Numbered from the stretch's first letter, positions 1 to 12,177 are shown. The stretch is 64,000 bases of DNA from Durusdinium trenchii (GCA_963970005.1 CAXAMN010020890.1:890757-954756); one strand, 5' to 3'. Numbers and translations are program-made. The notes: generated from the letters alone by a model not told the origin.

Positions 1-1369
1 TATATGTAATAAACTGTATAATTATATGTAATGAAATTAAATATAGAAACACATAGTGAGACAAGTGAGGGTCAACATGGATGTGCGTGGATATGGCTCC
101 GCTTTCCATTTTCTGGTGGATTGAGGGACCCCGTATGCTTGAGCCATGGCAAATGCCGAAATAGTAGTGAATCGCGGGTATCATAGTCGGGGTCATAGTC
201 TGTGAGGCCCGTCAATCACGCAAAGCCAACAACACAGGTTCTGTGCTTGTAGGCCCCTATTTTGAGGCATCCGTCTTCACAAAGAGGCATTGGAAACCAA
301 TTGATTACCTTCATTGCAATCGTGAAGAATCAACTAAAGAGTTGAAGCCATCTATTCAATTGCCCTATACCCACAAAAAGATCAAACAGCTTTGTTGCTT
401 TGCGGGCCACGTGTTCTTTGACAGGTTCATTTCATGCCATACATATCATATCACCTCGTTTCACTCGGGACTTCTCTATCCGCCAGCACTTCAGAGAACG
501 GTATCGATCCAATAAGCCTCTTGGAAGGCTCGCGAAGATCGTGCTGAACGCGGGTGAGAGGAGTCCTGCTGGCTGGACTTGGCTTGAGTTGTGTTGGATT
601 GGTTAGCATGAACTTCACTCAAGGTGAGCCGCTGAGCTAGCAAGTTAGTGAACCCTGGTGGTAAATGCAGGTTACCTGATTTCTGGCTGGAGGCTGTAGG
701 GTGGGTTCGCTGGTTGAGTTTCTTGTGTTACTCACGAGAAAGTGCTTAAATATATTGAGATTGAACTATAGAGCCGCACATGATCATTCATTATTATAGT
801 AATAGTATCTTGCCATACTTTTGCCATAGCTGTCAACCAGGGCAACAAAGAGCCACAGGGACTGCACACCGCACACCTGGACCTGCAAATAGCTGGATAG
901 ACCTTTGATGATCTTTTCGTGCAAGATCGTGCAAGGCTGTCAATGGTGTTCCAGTACTCATAGTTCCATGATGTTCCATGTGGTCCACTGCCCCCCCCAC
1001 TGTTCGGTCACACGGTTTCCCCGAGTATTCCGGTGGCACGAGCCCTTGTTTTAGTCGGGGGTATGGGTCTGGGGCAGTTCAAGAACGACGGCCCAGAGCG
1101 GTGACCATCACAAGCTGCATACCTCCATATACCTCCCCAGAAAGCACCTCTCTCCGTATTTTTTGCGCCCAACACACGGTATCTCCAACACAACTCCCGA
1201 CACGGCGTCCAAAAGCCCAACGGGGCTCTCCTGTGATGCGAGATCCCTGCATCGAACGCGGATCTCGAACCACGCGTCCCGGCACGGTGAGGGGACCGGA
1301 GACCGGAGTTCTGCGACATTGGTGAACATCATGGAACACATATGACATCTATCGCATCTATATGAAAAC
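1..1369. other. no gene seen
   Basis: Only short frames on both strands (up to 115 codons at 978-1325 without codon bias). A GC-raised island at 1010-1320 is open in several frames and may hold an undetected exon. Confidence 0.5.
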
Positions 1370-1972
1370 ATGAAGCATCATGAAGCATGCATGAACCCCA
1401 AAGCGATAAACCATGATAACACATCCGCTGAGTGGACCTGTTGTTTGAAGACCGGTATCATCCGTAAAAACGGATCCGTCGACCCGAACATGGACGACTC
1501 GAAGCTGGGTGCTCAGTTCTGGAAGTCAACCAATGAAGTCGACCAACGATCACTTCGTTGGCCGAAAAAACGACAACAACCACCGCGGCTCCCCAACACA
1601 AGAAGGTTGTCGGCTCAAGAACGTCGTTGTCTACTTGTCTGCAAGTTTGAAGTGACAGTAATGAATCTTAGTGAACCAGTTGTCATGTCCGCATGTTTCC
1701 TGAAGTCTCTGGTAGTTTGCTGGTGCCGAGCTGTCCTTCCGAGAAGACCAGACCCACCTCTCTTCACACGAGCCCATGGTGACCAAGTGGAAATTGGAGA
1801 ACCAGGAAACAACACCAGGAATGCCACATCGAGCTCTGCTCATCTACTCACCGACCATCGTTCTTCAATGTTGTTTGGGGCTCCAGATGGTGCGGCGCCC
1901 AGTTCTTCCACCCTCCGAGCACCAACCCCTTTCGCACCAACGACCGGCCTCCGGGAGCGGCGCATCTCCTGA
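1370..1972 (+). CDS. longest uninterrupted ATG-started frame at the left end, 200 codons
   Basis: A true ATG opens a 200-codon frame ending in TGA, about three times rarer by chance than a 150-codon run. The N-terminal third is polar (MNPKAINHDNTSAEW), the middle is Arg/Lys-rich with cysteines, and the C-terminal part is Ser/Thr/Pro/Ala-rich (SSSTLRAPTPFAPTTGLRER), probably disordered. Two shorter minus frames overlap the 3' half. I see no domain. It could be intact or a chance run through a mixed region. Confidence 0.38.
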   Translation: MKHHEACMNPKAINHDNTSAEWTCCLKTGIIRKNGSVDPNMDDSKLGAQFWKSTNEVDQRSLRWPKKRQQPPRLPNTRRLSAQERRCLLVCKFEVTVMNLSEPVVMSACFLKSLVVCWCRAVLPRRPDPPLFTRAHGDQVEIGEPGNNTRNATSSSAHLLTDHRSSMLFGAPDGAAPSSSTLRAPTPFAPTTGLRERRIS

Positions 1973-4667
1973 GGGCCGGTGGGCGAACCGGGGAACTGGC
2001 GGACCTGGCGTCGGGTTGAAGATCGACGCATCTTCAGACGTTTCACAGATCTCCAACGATAGAATCATCCAAAGAGAGACACAAAAAATGGGACGCATAG
2101 AATCATCTACTGCAATCTGCTGAAGTCCCAGTTGGGGAACTTGTCGCATACCTGCCTTTAATGTTTCTGTGTCTGGGTACTGACCATGGCTTGGATATCG
2201 GTCCGCTTTCCCCTCACTTGAGAGTCCTTCCTAACCACCACCACGACCGTGCTTGGTCAATCGGCCTCGCTGGTCCGGCGGGAAGATCTAAAGGACCCGT
2301 CCTGAAAGGTTCATAGGCGGGGATCGATGGGTTTTGATGGACGTCTTAAGCTCTGAAGCGACCCTGATTGAGGGTATCCTGAACACCACTTGATCAAGGA
2401 TCAGTGACCTAAAAGCCTTTAAAGATTGTTTTAACTTTACTTTAAGGATTGCTGTTAATCCCAGGCTCAAAGTGCAATCCAAGGAAGGTGAGCGGAGAAA
2501 ACATCCCTAGAGCAAGCTACCAAACTATGGAGAACCTGCAAATCTTCTTCAGCTACATGGACAAGCCGTGAGAGCACGCATCAACACCAAACACCGTCAA
2601 CTCCTCCGTGGCTTTGGATCTTCGCTCCTGGCTGCGTTGTTCTTACCTTACGGTCGCCGTTCTGAAGTGACGTGAAAGGCTTCTGACATGACAGGAATGG
2701 CCAAAGGCCAAAGGGTTCCCAAGAATGGTACTACTTCAAGGGTATGAAGGTATGATGTCCACCAGCTTGGAACCAGAGCAGAAAATGCCAGCCATCCCAT
2801 AACTTAATAGGACACCAGTGAGGCACTTACCGTAGGTTCTGTCTCTCCTTCTAAAACCAACATTATTAGAACTCTATATATTAGTGTATATATATGTATA
2901 TGTGTATATTCAGCTGACTGGCATGTTGGTGCCTAACATAAACATAAATCATAATCTGTTGTGACCCACATCTATTATTTTGCAACTCACATCATCCTTT
3001 CCGATCAAACCTGGATACAAAGACCCAAGACCTGTCCACCTGTGCACTCTTGCCCATGGCATCACTGGTGTTTTGCGCCTGCTTGGAAAGCCGTCGCCGC
3101 ACGTCCCTGGCATCGAAACATCGAGTTACGAAGGGCTCGAGAGATCGTCCAACTCAAGGGTTCCAATCAAACCATCTCCAGTAAGGTTGGCTCCTCATTG
3201 ATGGGGTTTTTACAATGAATGTTCAATTGTTTCATTCACAAGCACATGAGTGTCCCCACGGCTGTTCTCCATTGACGAAAGAGTTTTTTTGTGTGGTGAA
3301 AGGTGGGAGCATGTTGAAGCCGTTCCTTCAACATGTCTTAAGCATAGTTGGACCTATAAGAGAAATTCCAATGATCAAGGTATTGGTTGCATTTCTTGCT
3401 TTCATCTGCAAAGGTGGGGCATGTGTTTCAGTTTGACGCATTGAGAAACGCTGCGGACGTCGTCCGTTACGGTCGCCTCTCATCATTCCGATCGCCCCTC
3501 GGTTCTGGTCGCTCCTCAGCGAACCGGTCGAAACTGGTCGACTTGACTGGAACAGGTCGAGTGTTTTTTTGGAGGTGTTAATTAGGTCTTCAAGGTGGGG
3601 TGAATCCCGTGAAGTGTTGACGTCATTTTTGTTGAAATAGCTCAGTCATTTAAGTAGCCATCAAAGGCGTTTGGTGTGTGTGTGTTGAAATTAGCTCATG
3701 TTCATCCCATAAAGTAATGACTCATCTCAGCCCATCTCCATCTGTTAATACGCCTGCGCTTCACCAGCTAAGCAGCAAGCATCTCAGCACCTCTTTGAGT
3801 TTTGCTGCGGGGTTATGTGGGCTTGTTCATCCGCAAAGCACACATGTTGTCTACTCTATGTTGAGCATGTTCCGGTTTCTTCCCCAATGAAAAGAATGAC
3901 GGTATGACGACCTGGTCTCCCAGGGTATGACGACCTGGTCGGTCTGCGTGCCGCCAAAGAGGTTCAGTTCTTCTCCCACAGGACCCATTCAAAGCAAGGG
4001 TCATATTCATTTACTTTTGTACTATGCACCTCTGTACACAACAAGTGATTACCAATCGTGGTATGGGCTTTTTTACTATTTCAATGATGCTCAGTTAAAC
4101 AGTGTAGTGGAACTTGTTGAAATCAGAATTATCTTCGAATTACTAGCACAGTGGTGCCGTGCCTTCGTTACGAGCACCATCAATTTACATCGAAGAAAAC
4201 ACCAACTTGCGTTGGAATCTTCCACCATATGCCACACATGGTCGGCAAAGAGTTATTTCTTTTGCAAGAGATCCATCAGCTGATTGGCCAGTTTTATTTG
4301 GTTCTCAAAAGGCTCACTGGCCGATCAAATGGCCTCCACCAAACAAATGGCCTCACTGGCTAGCTTTTGCTCCCTGATCCAAATGGCCTCCACCAAGTCT
4401 CCATCTCCGGTGTGTCTCGCCGCGACTCTCGCTCCCCTCGCGCACGACGTCCCTGAAGGGTACCACTGGGGCGGCCTAGGCGTGCACAGAGGTGGCCGTC
4501 AGTGAAAAAACAAAACAAGTGGGGACAAAATTTGAATATTGTATTTTGTACATTTGTATACTATTTAATCTGATATAACTGTGTATATTATGATACATAT
4601 ATATATAATATATATGGGATCTGGTCGAAATGTCTTCTTCCAAAAATGGCTGAAAGTCGTGTTCACA

Positions 4668-5064
4668 TGGGGGCCCGCTACATATTCTTTACTTTTGGCA
4701 CACACACACACAGGTCAATGAAGGAAACATGGACCAAACAAGTATTGGCGCCAAGTTGTAAGAGGCGTCACTAGCGCTGCACCGTTTTCAGCTGATCTCC
4801 GAGCTTCAAGCCATGCTTGAAACAAAAGACATGTTGCAAGTCAGCCTTGGAAGGGTCCACGCTGGAATCTGGCAATGTTTGCTAGCGCGGATCTAGCGCA
4901 GTGCTAGCGCGCGGCTAGCGCATTTTTCAGCCAGCCACTTTTCAAAAACCTGACGACATTCTCAACATGTCCTAAGGCAAACACTAGCGTCACTAGCGCA
5001 AGTCTACCGCAAACCTAGCGCCCAGCTGCAGAATAGGTGTGTTTAGCTGGGGGCCCGCTACATA
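4668..5064. repeat. CTAGCGC-rich segment between 17-bp direct repeats
   Basis: TGGGGGCCCGCTACATA occurs at 4668-4684 and again at 5048-5064. Between them CTAGCGC or close variants occur about eight to ten times (for example 4881-4925 and 4982-5025), otherwise rare in the window. No reading frame of note. Confidence 0.8.
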
Positions 5065-6242
5065 ATCTAATTGAAAAAACAACATCAGAAGCTACTTTCG
5101 ACCCCTTTATCTATTTTTTTTATTATAGACTTTTGGCCGCTCCATATATATATATATGTTATCTAATGTATATATATTTCTTATCTCAGCAAATGGGAGC
5201 GACTCATTGGTATTTCCTGCTTTGAGCTCCGGAGATGTTTGGCCAAGACATTTGGGACCAAACCCGAAGATCACATGTCCCTCCGAGGCGGCCCGGAGTC
5301 GTTTGTTTATCTTTATTTTTTTTCGAACGAAAAGCCATCGATCCACCACTGCCAGCACCAAACCGAATGGAAAATAACTATGCACATACATATTAGTCCA
5401 ACGGTGTCTTTAAGCTTTAAACCACCCGAACTCCGTGGTCACTCCGCTGGAGAGGGTTGGCCTTGTTTTCGTCTCCAGCTTTTGTTGGGATGTCTGTCCG
5501 GCCTTGTGGTGAGCGTGTCAAGCATCTTTCAAGAAAGAAAGGACTGCATGTTGAGATCCAACAACACTCCCGCAAATTCATAAGTCCTTGTTACTACTCT
5601 GAGGTTCATAAGTCTTGCCTCACCTTTGGCCCCATACATGGATGCTGATCATGCCAACTCCAACTCCCAAACATGGCCAACAACAACCCCTGCGCCTCCT
5701 AAGGTTTCTCCTTCCCATTCGGGTCGAGAGCTCCTCTGCCGCATGGAGAGACCATCTGCACAAAATAGGGAGGATTGGTGGACGTTGTCTATCTCATCCA
5801 TGTCCGAAACCATCCAGGGGGACTTTGGTCCATCGAACCCAGGAGACGTTCCTGAAAAGCAGACATTTGCCATGGTAGATAGATCCCTAGATATCTTCCA
5901 CCAAAAGGGAGTATATGGAAGCACCTTCAAAGGGGTCACCAATGGAAGCCCCTACACCACTAAGGGACCTCCATTGGACACCCCTTGAAGGTCCAGGTAG
6001 AAGCATTGGTATTCGCCACGTGTTTCCTCCTCGCGACTACCCGCAGCTTTCCCGAAGAAGAAACTCCACAACGTGTACAGCGTGGAACCAACGTGTACAG
6101 CGTCGGGTCTGGAAGTGCACACCAAGAGGAAATGCAGATCACGTCGATGTATGATGTATATAGTATAACTAGTAACTGATTAGTATGCTTCGTGAGTCTT
6201 GGCCTCTAATGAGGACACCCACATGGCAGAAATGAACACTCC

Positions 6243-6262
6243 CACACACACACACACACACA
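6243..6262. repeat. (CA)n microsatellite
   Basis: Ten CA dinucleotides. Confidence 0.95.
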
Positions 6263-6726
6263 GTAGTCGACAGCAGCAGCATGCCTTCTGCTTTCGTCCG
6301 CACATAGTGGGTCTACCACCGTCGTACCAAAAATACCGTGTGGTATGGTGGGCCGTCTTCTGCACCCCCTCATCGACCGAAAAGATCACTCCGAAACCAA
6401 CTCCGTATACCAAACCTTCAGCATTGTTCACCTATACATTAGGTGTTATTAGTCGGTTATTGCTATTTCTTTAAGCAATCGATCTCTGGGTGTCTTCAAT
6501 AATCGAACAATAGCCCATTGTACACCGCAACTGCGTCTTGAGAATCCCGATCGCACCTTCGACACACGGTTCAAATTCCAACTCCTGGCCTCGCAAGCTC
6601 TGTGCCTTGAACCCAAAGCTGGAATCAGGGGTGCGTCGTTCGCCATGCAGGACTGAGGGGCAACCGGTCGTCAGAAAACGATGAAATTCCGAAGCCAGAC
6701 ATGTCTTCAGTTTTGCGCTGGAAATA

Positions 6727-7206
6727 TTGCCCAAATTGTGTGTTTTGCTTGACCCGGACCACATAGCCCGCGGATTCAAAAGTAAAAAAGCAGCGATTCA
6801 TAGCGATTCCTGGGTCGTTCATCCGGAGAATCTTGCCAATCGGCCAAGGACATTCGTTCCTCGGCGAGAGAAGCAAACACGAAAGTCAGCCAGAGGTTGT
6901 CTCCCAAGAAAGAAAGCACCAGCTAGTGAAAGTCCTCAACCACTACTGGTCATCAACATCAGAACTTCACCACAAAAACCATTGAGCACCATCTTCGTTC
7001 CTTGCAAATTCGCCAAACAAGGATGGACCGGATCTTCTCTTGGCCAAAAAAAGAGCTTCTTGCTGCTGAATGGCACGCCGGGACCTCTCGTTCCGGAATG
7101 GCTCGTGAGGACCTGCGTGAGGACCGCCGCATCCCGCCCCTTCGCCGGTTTGTGTCGTGGCCAAAGTCGAGAAGCCCACGAACTTAGGTGTATTCCAGCG
7201 ACTTGA
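6727..7206 (+). CDS. weak candidate: 159-codon frame, strand unclear
   Basis: This plus frame of 159 codons begins at TTG/ATG-like codons, is Lys/Arg/Ser-rich and lacks a recognisable domain. Within it, 7002-7187 (+) in another phase and 6967-7212 (-) read equally well (for example RSGPSLFGEFARNEDGAQ on minus). The island has raised GC and probably marks one real exon, but I cannot tell which strand. Confidence 0.22.
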   Translation: MPKLCVLLDPDHIARGFKSKKAAIHSDSWVVHPENLANRPRTFVPRREKQTRKSARGCLPRKKAPASESPQPLLVINIRTSPQKPLSTIFVPCKFAKQGWTGSSLGQKKSFLLLNGTPGPLVPEWLVRTCVRTAASRPFAGLCRGQSREAHELRCIPAT

Positions 7207-7554
7207 AAACACGTGTTTTTTCGTGTTGAACCAACGTGCGTGCGAACGCAGTTTTGAGATGAGGTTTGGATTTAACCCCTCCAGGGCATGGTACTTCTGC
7301 GGACCATGTGCCGGCGGGGCCCGTGTCGGACCGGGTGCGGACCGTGCGATGGTTTGCGCTCAGGAGCCCAGGAGCCAAAGAAGATCGAGTCATGTACAGT
7401 ATTTGAGGAGAAAAGAAGAACCAGGTGGAAGGGGAAGTCTAGCTAGCCAGGTGAAATCTAGGATGGTGAAATCTAGCCACCCCCGAGAGTTTTTCTGAAC
7501 ATTGGCCATAGAGCGAAAACAAATCCAGGATTCATCTGGCCTCCTTCACCTCCT

Positions 7555-7815
7555 GTCGTCCGAATGTGGAGCGCACTGCTGGGGGGAAAGCTGCTCCTGA
7601 TGGCGGAGGGCGGAGGAGGGCGGAGGCACCGTGCAGCCAAGTCCCAAGTGCCTTTCAGGATCCCAATGACATGATCTCGGAGTCTTAGGAGTCTTGGGGA
7701 GGTCAAAAGTCATGACCACTGTCCTGTTGGTGTTTGGAATTCCCCCATGTTTAATTGTTACTCCCCATTTTCCATTTACCAGGATAACTACCAGGATCAT
7801 CCAATGGATGTCCAA
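7555..7815 (-). CDS. candidate exon ending at a GT donor
   Basis: The minus frame reads MILVVILVNGKWGVTIKHGG, then a Lys/Pro segment (DLPKTPKTPRSCHWDPER) and a Pro/Ser/Gln-rich end, reaching an AGG|AG|GTGAAG donor region near 7552. The short hydrophobic start could be a membrane anchor. Third-base G/C bias appears in the distal half only. The frame is only moderately longer than chance. No family recognised. Confidence 0.3.
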
Positions 7816-8790
7816 TAGACTACCCCACCCTACTTACAGGTCTCCAATAGACTACCCGTTGGAAGTGCTAGGTCCTAGGTATACTTAATTCCATGGATTG
7901 AAGTCATGGTCTGGCAGGTCCAGAAGGTCCCAGTTCATGGCCCTTTTTGTGTCATCTTGAAACCATGTTCTGAGAAATCGATCATAAATCGAGATACACC
8001 GTCCATTCATGTCCAGACGCCCCCTCGTTGAAAGGCCTGTCTTGTTTTTGGAAGCGCCGCGTGTGAAGGTGTGGAACGCAGTGACAGCTCGTCGTCTTCT
8101 GTCATCTTCAAGTGGGTGATGGAGACTTCAATTTAGGTGATGGCAACCTCAAAGTAGCCATGAATGTCCATCCCAACCAAACATACATTTTAAAACATGT
8201 CGAACATTGTGCTCGATTGGTTCCAATGTTGGTATCCGTCCACCAACCAAATAGGGCACTGGCTCGTCATCAGCTCTCATGATAGCTACAGTGCCACGCC
8301 AGTGCCTCCCCGTTCATCCCGAGACTCTCGCCTCTCAGAACTTCGATCGCCTGGCAGAATTGCAAGCCATTTGGTCACCATGATTTGGACACTGTAATTA
8401 CTCTGATTTGATAAACCTGAACATGCTTTGCTTTCGCTAACGGTTCATGATGGTTCATGATGGTTCTTTGATGTTCTTTGGTCAAGATTCGATAGCAGGG
8501 TAGCATCTTCAAGGTCGCATCAAGGTATCAAGGTCGCTTGACCGTTTTGGGGTCATTAAGTTCCGCACAGGATACCTCCAAACAGATCATCAGTCCTTTT
8601 TGGGGATGCGTTGGAATTGCATGTAACAACCACCTGGTGAAGGGAACTCTGTCTCAAGTTCCTCAAGGTCCATTGCTGTGACCAACGGTGGTGCACTCCG
8701 TAGTCTCACTGAAATCACCAGAACTCTCACTCCAAAGCACTGTAACACGCAACAATCCACATCACAGCAGGTCTGCCGGAATGCTTCGCA

Positions 8791-9060
8791 TTGCTTCGCA
8801 GATTCACCCAAACTGGCATCGCACAGATTCGTTGGTTTAAGGAATCACAGGAGATGCCCCACTTTGCCTTCGGCCGGACTGTCCAGGCGCCGGCGCTCTG
8901 GCCATGGGGTCGTAGAGGCGGAGGCCGCGACGTCAGGTCGCCTCTGGCCACATGGATCTCTTTGACTTTGGCCAGAAAGAACCGAAGACCCAAGTGTTGG
9001 CACCGCAGGGGAGCGGTTGGACGCGTGTGCAACGGTGTGCGACGCCCTGGAATTCGAGTG
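8791..9060 (+). CDS. candidate exon ending at a consensus donor
   Basis: The plus frame reads RFTQTGIAQIRWFKESQEMP, then a Gly/Arg-rich stretch and ATWISLTLARKNRRPK, ending at CGA|GTGAGT. The matching donor and G/C third bases support it. Alternative frames are the minus strand (8727-9032) and a plus frame starting with ATG at 8952 (MDLFDFGQKEPKTQVLA). The island at 8830-9060 is clearly GC-rich relative to its flanks. Confidence 0.33.
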
Positions 9061-9662
9061 AGTCAATCAAAGCCGTCAAACCTAGAGACCTAGTCCAGAT
9101 TTGCAGAGGAGGGGGGAAGTCAAACCTAGAGAAACTTTCGTCTGAAGCTGCAAGCTGCGCTGTTCCTACTGCTTGGGCCCGTTTTGCATTTGGTATCATA
9201 CCGTAATGCCACTTTGTAGAGACTCTTTGTTAGAGAAGTCCCTATCATTATTTGGTGCTCTCCAACCAGATTCTAACCGGGTCCTGTGGCTGCTTCTGAG
9301 TCTCGATCCGTTCCGCAGGGTTATGGCTCTTGAAGGCATGCTCCTGACTGTATCTGAATTCATATAAAGGGAATCTCCGGAAAAAAGGTATTTTTTTGTA
9401 CAGTCCTTCTGTGGACAGTCCTTCTATTCTGTGGACAGTGCTTCTTGTATACAACTTGCATCCCGTTTTTTTTCGGTGAAATTCCTCAACGATGGCCCTA
9501 CTGGCCCTACTAGTACAGTAAGCATCACCTATGTCAGCACAAAAAGACTTCATATAGATTTATTCACAGGGCTGCTCATAGTTTGAATCACCAGTCGGTG
9601 ATGCTTGAAGCCCTCTCAGAAATGAAAACAAAAGCCCTCTCGGAAATGAACAAACAAAAGTA

Positions 9663-10097
9663 TCAATCAAACATCTCTCGCATTCTGGTGTTTGAAGCAT
9701 TGGGACTCCCCTCACATCCAAACCACAATTGGGAAGAGACCTTTTCGTGGAGTTTCCATGCATTCTGAAACTGGGTTTCTTCCACCGCCACGAAACTCGC
9801 AGGAGCCACCTGCTGGGCATCGCGATGTCCGGCGGCGGCGCCGGTGGTAGGATGTCCGAGGGCGCCTGACTGGCATCCTGGCATGGGAAAAGCCAGATTG
9901 GCACCCGTAGCCATAGAATCCATGACAGGGATCTTGTTAAAAGAACACAACATGTGACAACATGCCCCATAGAAATCGAGATCATGGGTATCGATGAGTC
10001 TTGAAATATGGCTTGCAACAAACAATTTCAAGATGTTCGCTTTGCCTATAAGGAAAAGGCCTTTTGTTTGCCTTGTGCCCAAAGCCCATGCACCCAC
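9663..10097 (-). CDS. candidate exon or ORF, 144 codons
   Basis: The minus frame contains ANILKLFVASHISRLIDTHD, a hydrophobic/cysteine segment, a Gly/Ala-rich stretch (PTTGAAAGHRDAQQVAPA) and an end reading NTRMREMFD before TGA. Composition is natural and codons favour G/C in the central part. An overlapping minus frame of 153 codons (9560-10021) is more hydrophobic and less convincing. No family recognised. Confidence 0.38.
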   Translation of the reverse strand: MGAWALGTRQTKGLFLIGKANILKLFVASHISRLIDTHDLDFYGACCHMLCSFNKIPVMDSMATGANLAFPMPGCQSGALGHPTTGAAAGHRDAQQVAPASFVAVEETQFQNAWKLHEKVSSQLWFGCEGSPNASNTRMREMFD

Positions 10098-10501
10098 TGG
10101 CAGTGTACGTGAGCCAAACGAGTGGAAAAGCCTGCACCTGGATGTTCAACAAAAGCTGCCACCAACTATAAGGAAATTTTATCAATAAAGATCAATAAAG
10201 TCCATTTCAATGTGCGACATCATCCACACGTGCCGTGCTGTTCGTCATGATTATTCCCGGTAGAAGGCCCATTTGGAACGGTCCACCACCCCCTGCGCCA
10301 CCCTGCTCTTTTCTGCCCCACCACCACACCCATGCGTCTTCCACAGGTCGACCTCTGCACCGCCACGGGTCTCAGGAGGTGCGACGTCGCGGTCGCCTCG
10401 TCGCGAGTGAGGAATTTCTCCAGTTCGAGGCCTCTCACCGCGTCACCTCAGGTGCGAGGCCGTCGCGAGGCCGTAGGGTAGGGAACGGCACAGGGTTGAC
10501 A

Positions 10502-10540
10502 GGGGCGGGGGGGGTAGGGATGGGGGGGGGGGGGGGGGGC
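10502..10540. repeat. poly-G tracts
   Basis: G-run of about 18 at 10522-10539 after shorter runs; a G-quadruplex-prone site. Confidence 0.9.
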
Positions 10541-10683
10541 ACGTCCTATCTTTTTAGGATACAGTCATGTCACTCATGTCTTTGAAGTAAAAGAAACATA
10601 GAAACAATGTTGTGGTCATGAAAGGTTTGATGTGAGCAGGCTGGAGATGGATATGTGGATTCCAATACTACGTTTAAAACTAT

Positions 10684-11202
10684 TCAGGATCCACATGTGA
10701 GGTTGCATATGGTTGCATAAATTACTTCTGAGATCAGATCTTTTGAGGGTTCCCTAGCTCCCTTCTTGAGACACCTGAAATCGATCCCATGGGCCGTGGA
10801 GTCGTCAGTGGTCTGTCGGCCACTCCGAAGCACTCCCCGTCGCCAGGCGACTGATGGAGCCCTTGGAGGAACGGAGGTCGGTGAAAGTGGGCGGTCTCGA
10901 AAGCCTGCACGGCACAGCGCCGTGGCAGGGGGGAACCATGTGGAGCCAAAAGAGCGACTTGTTGACTTGCAGTGACTTGCGGTGACTTGTTGAATCGTAG
11001 GAGTGATGAGACATGCTTGGATAATTTCTTGTTCACGATTGTTCGTGAAAGAGTTGGTGGTTCGTGCTGTAGAAATCTTTGAACCAAAGGAAGATCCTTT
11101 GCAACTTGGAAGTGACCCTCGTCGCCAGTCCTCACAAGCCACATCCACCCTCCCATGACACATCCACCCACCCATGACAGCTGGATGCAACATATGTTTC
11201 AA
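10684..11202 (-). CDS. candidate ORF, 172 codons, with a possible internal donor
   Basis: A minus frame of 172 codons has an ATG at 11193. The middle reads FGSTWFPPATALCRAGFRDR and GVLRSGRQTTDDSTAHG, with marked G/C third bases, and reaches TTCAG|GTGTCT near 10770, a plausible donor. The rest to TGA would then be intron. The plus strand is open over 10766-10975 (ATDGALGGTEVGESGRS) and remains an alternative. Function unknown. Confidence 0.36.
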   Translation of the reverse strand: MKHMLHPAVMGGWMCHGRVDVACEDWRRGSLPSCKGSSFGSKISTARTTNSFTNNREQEIIQACLITPTIQQVTASHCKSTSRSFGSTWFPPATALCRAGFRDRPLSPTSVPPRAPSVAWRRGVLRSGRQTTDDSTAHGIDFRCLKKGAREPSKDLISEVIYATICNLTCGS

Positions 11203-11569
11203 GCAAGATCTTGGATGCTTGGATGATCACCCGATCTTCCTGTTTTTTTCCCAGTGCCTCAAATAAGAGAGGCTCTAAGCATTTACCCAGCTGACTCGTG
11301 CACCGGACGAGCTCCCACATCCCGGACGAGCTCCGGAGCTGCCGGCCTCATGTTGCCCTCAGATCCCCCTGGCAGGTTCTGGGTTCAGACAAATCCCGGA
11401 TTGCGCGGCGCGTGAAGAGATGAAGACGGTTGGGGTGCTTCTAAAGAGACGTGGTCGAAAACACATGTTTTAACGAAGATCCGTTCCAAAGTAATAATAC
11501 CAATACCTGTTGGCCGCTCAGTCGGAAACCTTTTGGGCCGAGCCCCGTTGGCTATGAACATTCTGAACC

Positions 11570-11887
11570 ATGACCAGAGTAAAATACCCAACAAAAACAC
11601 GGGAAAAGAAACAACGACATCAACAACAGCCACATCAACAACAGCCACAACAGCCACATCAACAGCAAGAACAAGAACAGGAGTCTTCATCTCGCATCTC
11701 TCCTCCTTGCGGTTTCACCGCTCCGCTCCACACGACCGTTGCACTGGACCGGTCGGTCCCGCCTGAAGCCGAGGCCGCCGAGGCCGCCGCCGACGCCGAA
11801 GCCTCGTCCGGCTGCCTCGGTGTTTCTGGTTTCGTGGTGCTTCTTGGTCAACTCGTTGTTTGTCTCTTTTTGTTAATGTTAGTGTGA
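11570..11887 (+). CDS. Gln-rich, probably tail-anchored protein, 105 codons
   Basis: A true ATG (MTRVKYPTKTREKKQR) opens a 105-codon frame. A Gln/His/Pro tract encoded by CAACAGCCA repeats is followed by a Glu/Ala-rich stretch (PEAEAAEAAADAEASSG) with almost pure G/C third bases. The C-terminal hydrophobic segment is GFVVLLGQLVVCLFLLMLV, next to the stop, the layout of a tail-anchored membrane protein. The segment may also be an exon entered at CAG|GAG near 11682. The minus strand is open as basic, less convincing frames. Confidence 0.42.
   Translation: MTRVKYPTKTREKKQRHQQQPHQQQPQQPHQQQEQEQESSSRISPPCGFTAPLHTTVALDRSVPPEAEAAEAAADAEASSGCLGVSGFVVLLGQLVVCLFLLMLV
11619..11680. repeat. (CAACAGCCA)-type tandem repeat
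   Basis: CAACAACAGCCACAT units of about 9-18 bp, encoding a Gln/His/Pro tract in the 11570 frame. Confidence 0.85.
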
Positions 11888-12177
11888 TCAAATGGACAAA
11901 ACAAAGAATTAACTGCTCTATCAGACACATTTGACTGGACATGACAAAATTGTCAAGACTACCCTCGGAACTGTGGGCTCAATCTCCAATTAGTGGTTTG
12001 TACAAGGTTTGCATCAAAATATTGCTTTTGCAACGCATCAGCAGGTATAAAGACCTACGAGTTTGTAGGGTTGGTGTTTCTGAGACAAACCCACAGAATT
12101 GTTAAACGAAACAACTGGTCTCTTCTTCGCTGGCACTGAGAATGCTGCCCATTGCTGCCGCCTTCATCAACCTGCAC

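Larger units (their letters stand above)
2150..6700. other. mostly non-coding
   Basis: Apart from the CTAGCGC segment I see no convincing gene. A short ATG frame at 3056 (MASLVFCACLESRRRTSLAS) reaches a consensus CCA|GTAAGG donor near 3180 and is the best small exon candidate. A direct repeat GTATGACGACCTGGTC lies at about 3902 and 3925. Frames at 5615-5988 lack bias. Confidence 0.5.

Noticed and set aside
134-154. CTTGAGCCA resembling the complement of the dinoflagellate spliced leader
   Set aside because: Only nine bases match before a gap of the AAA; chance cannot be excluded.
1472-1483. Adjacent BamHI and SalI sites (GGATCCGTCGAC) suggesting vector polylinker
   Set aside because: No other vector sequence around; coincidence.
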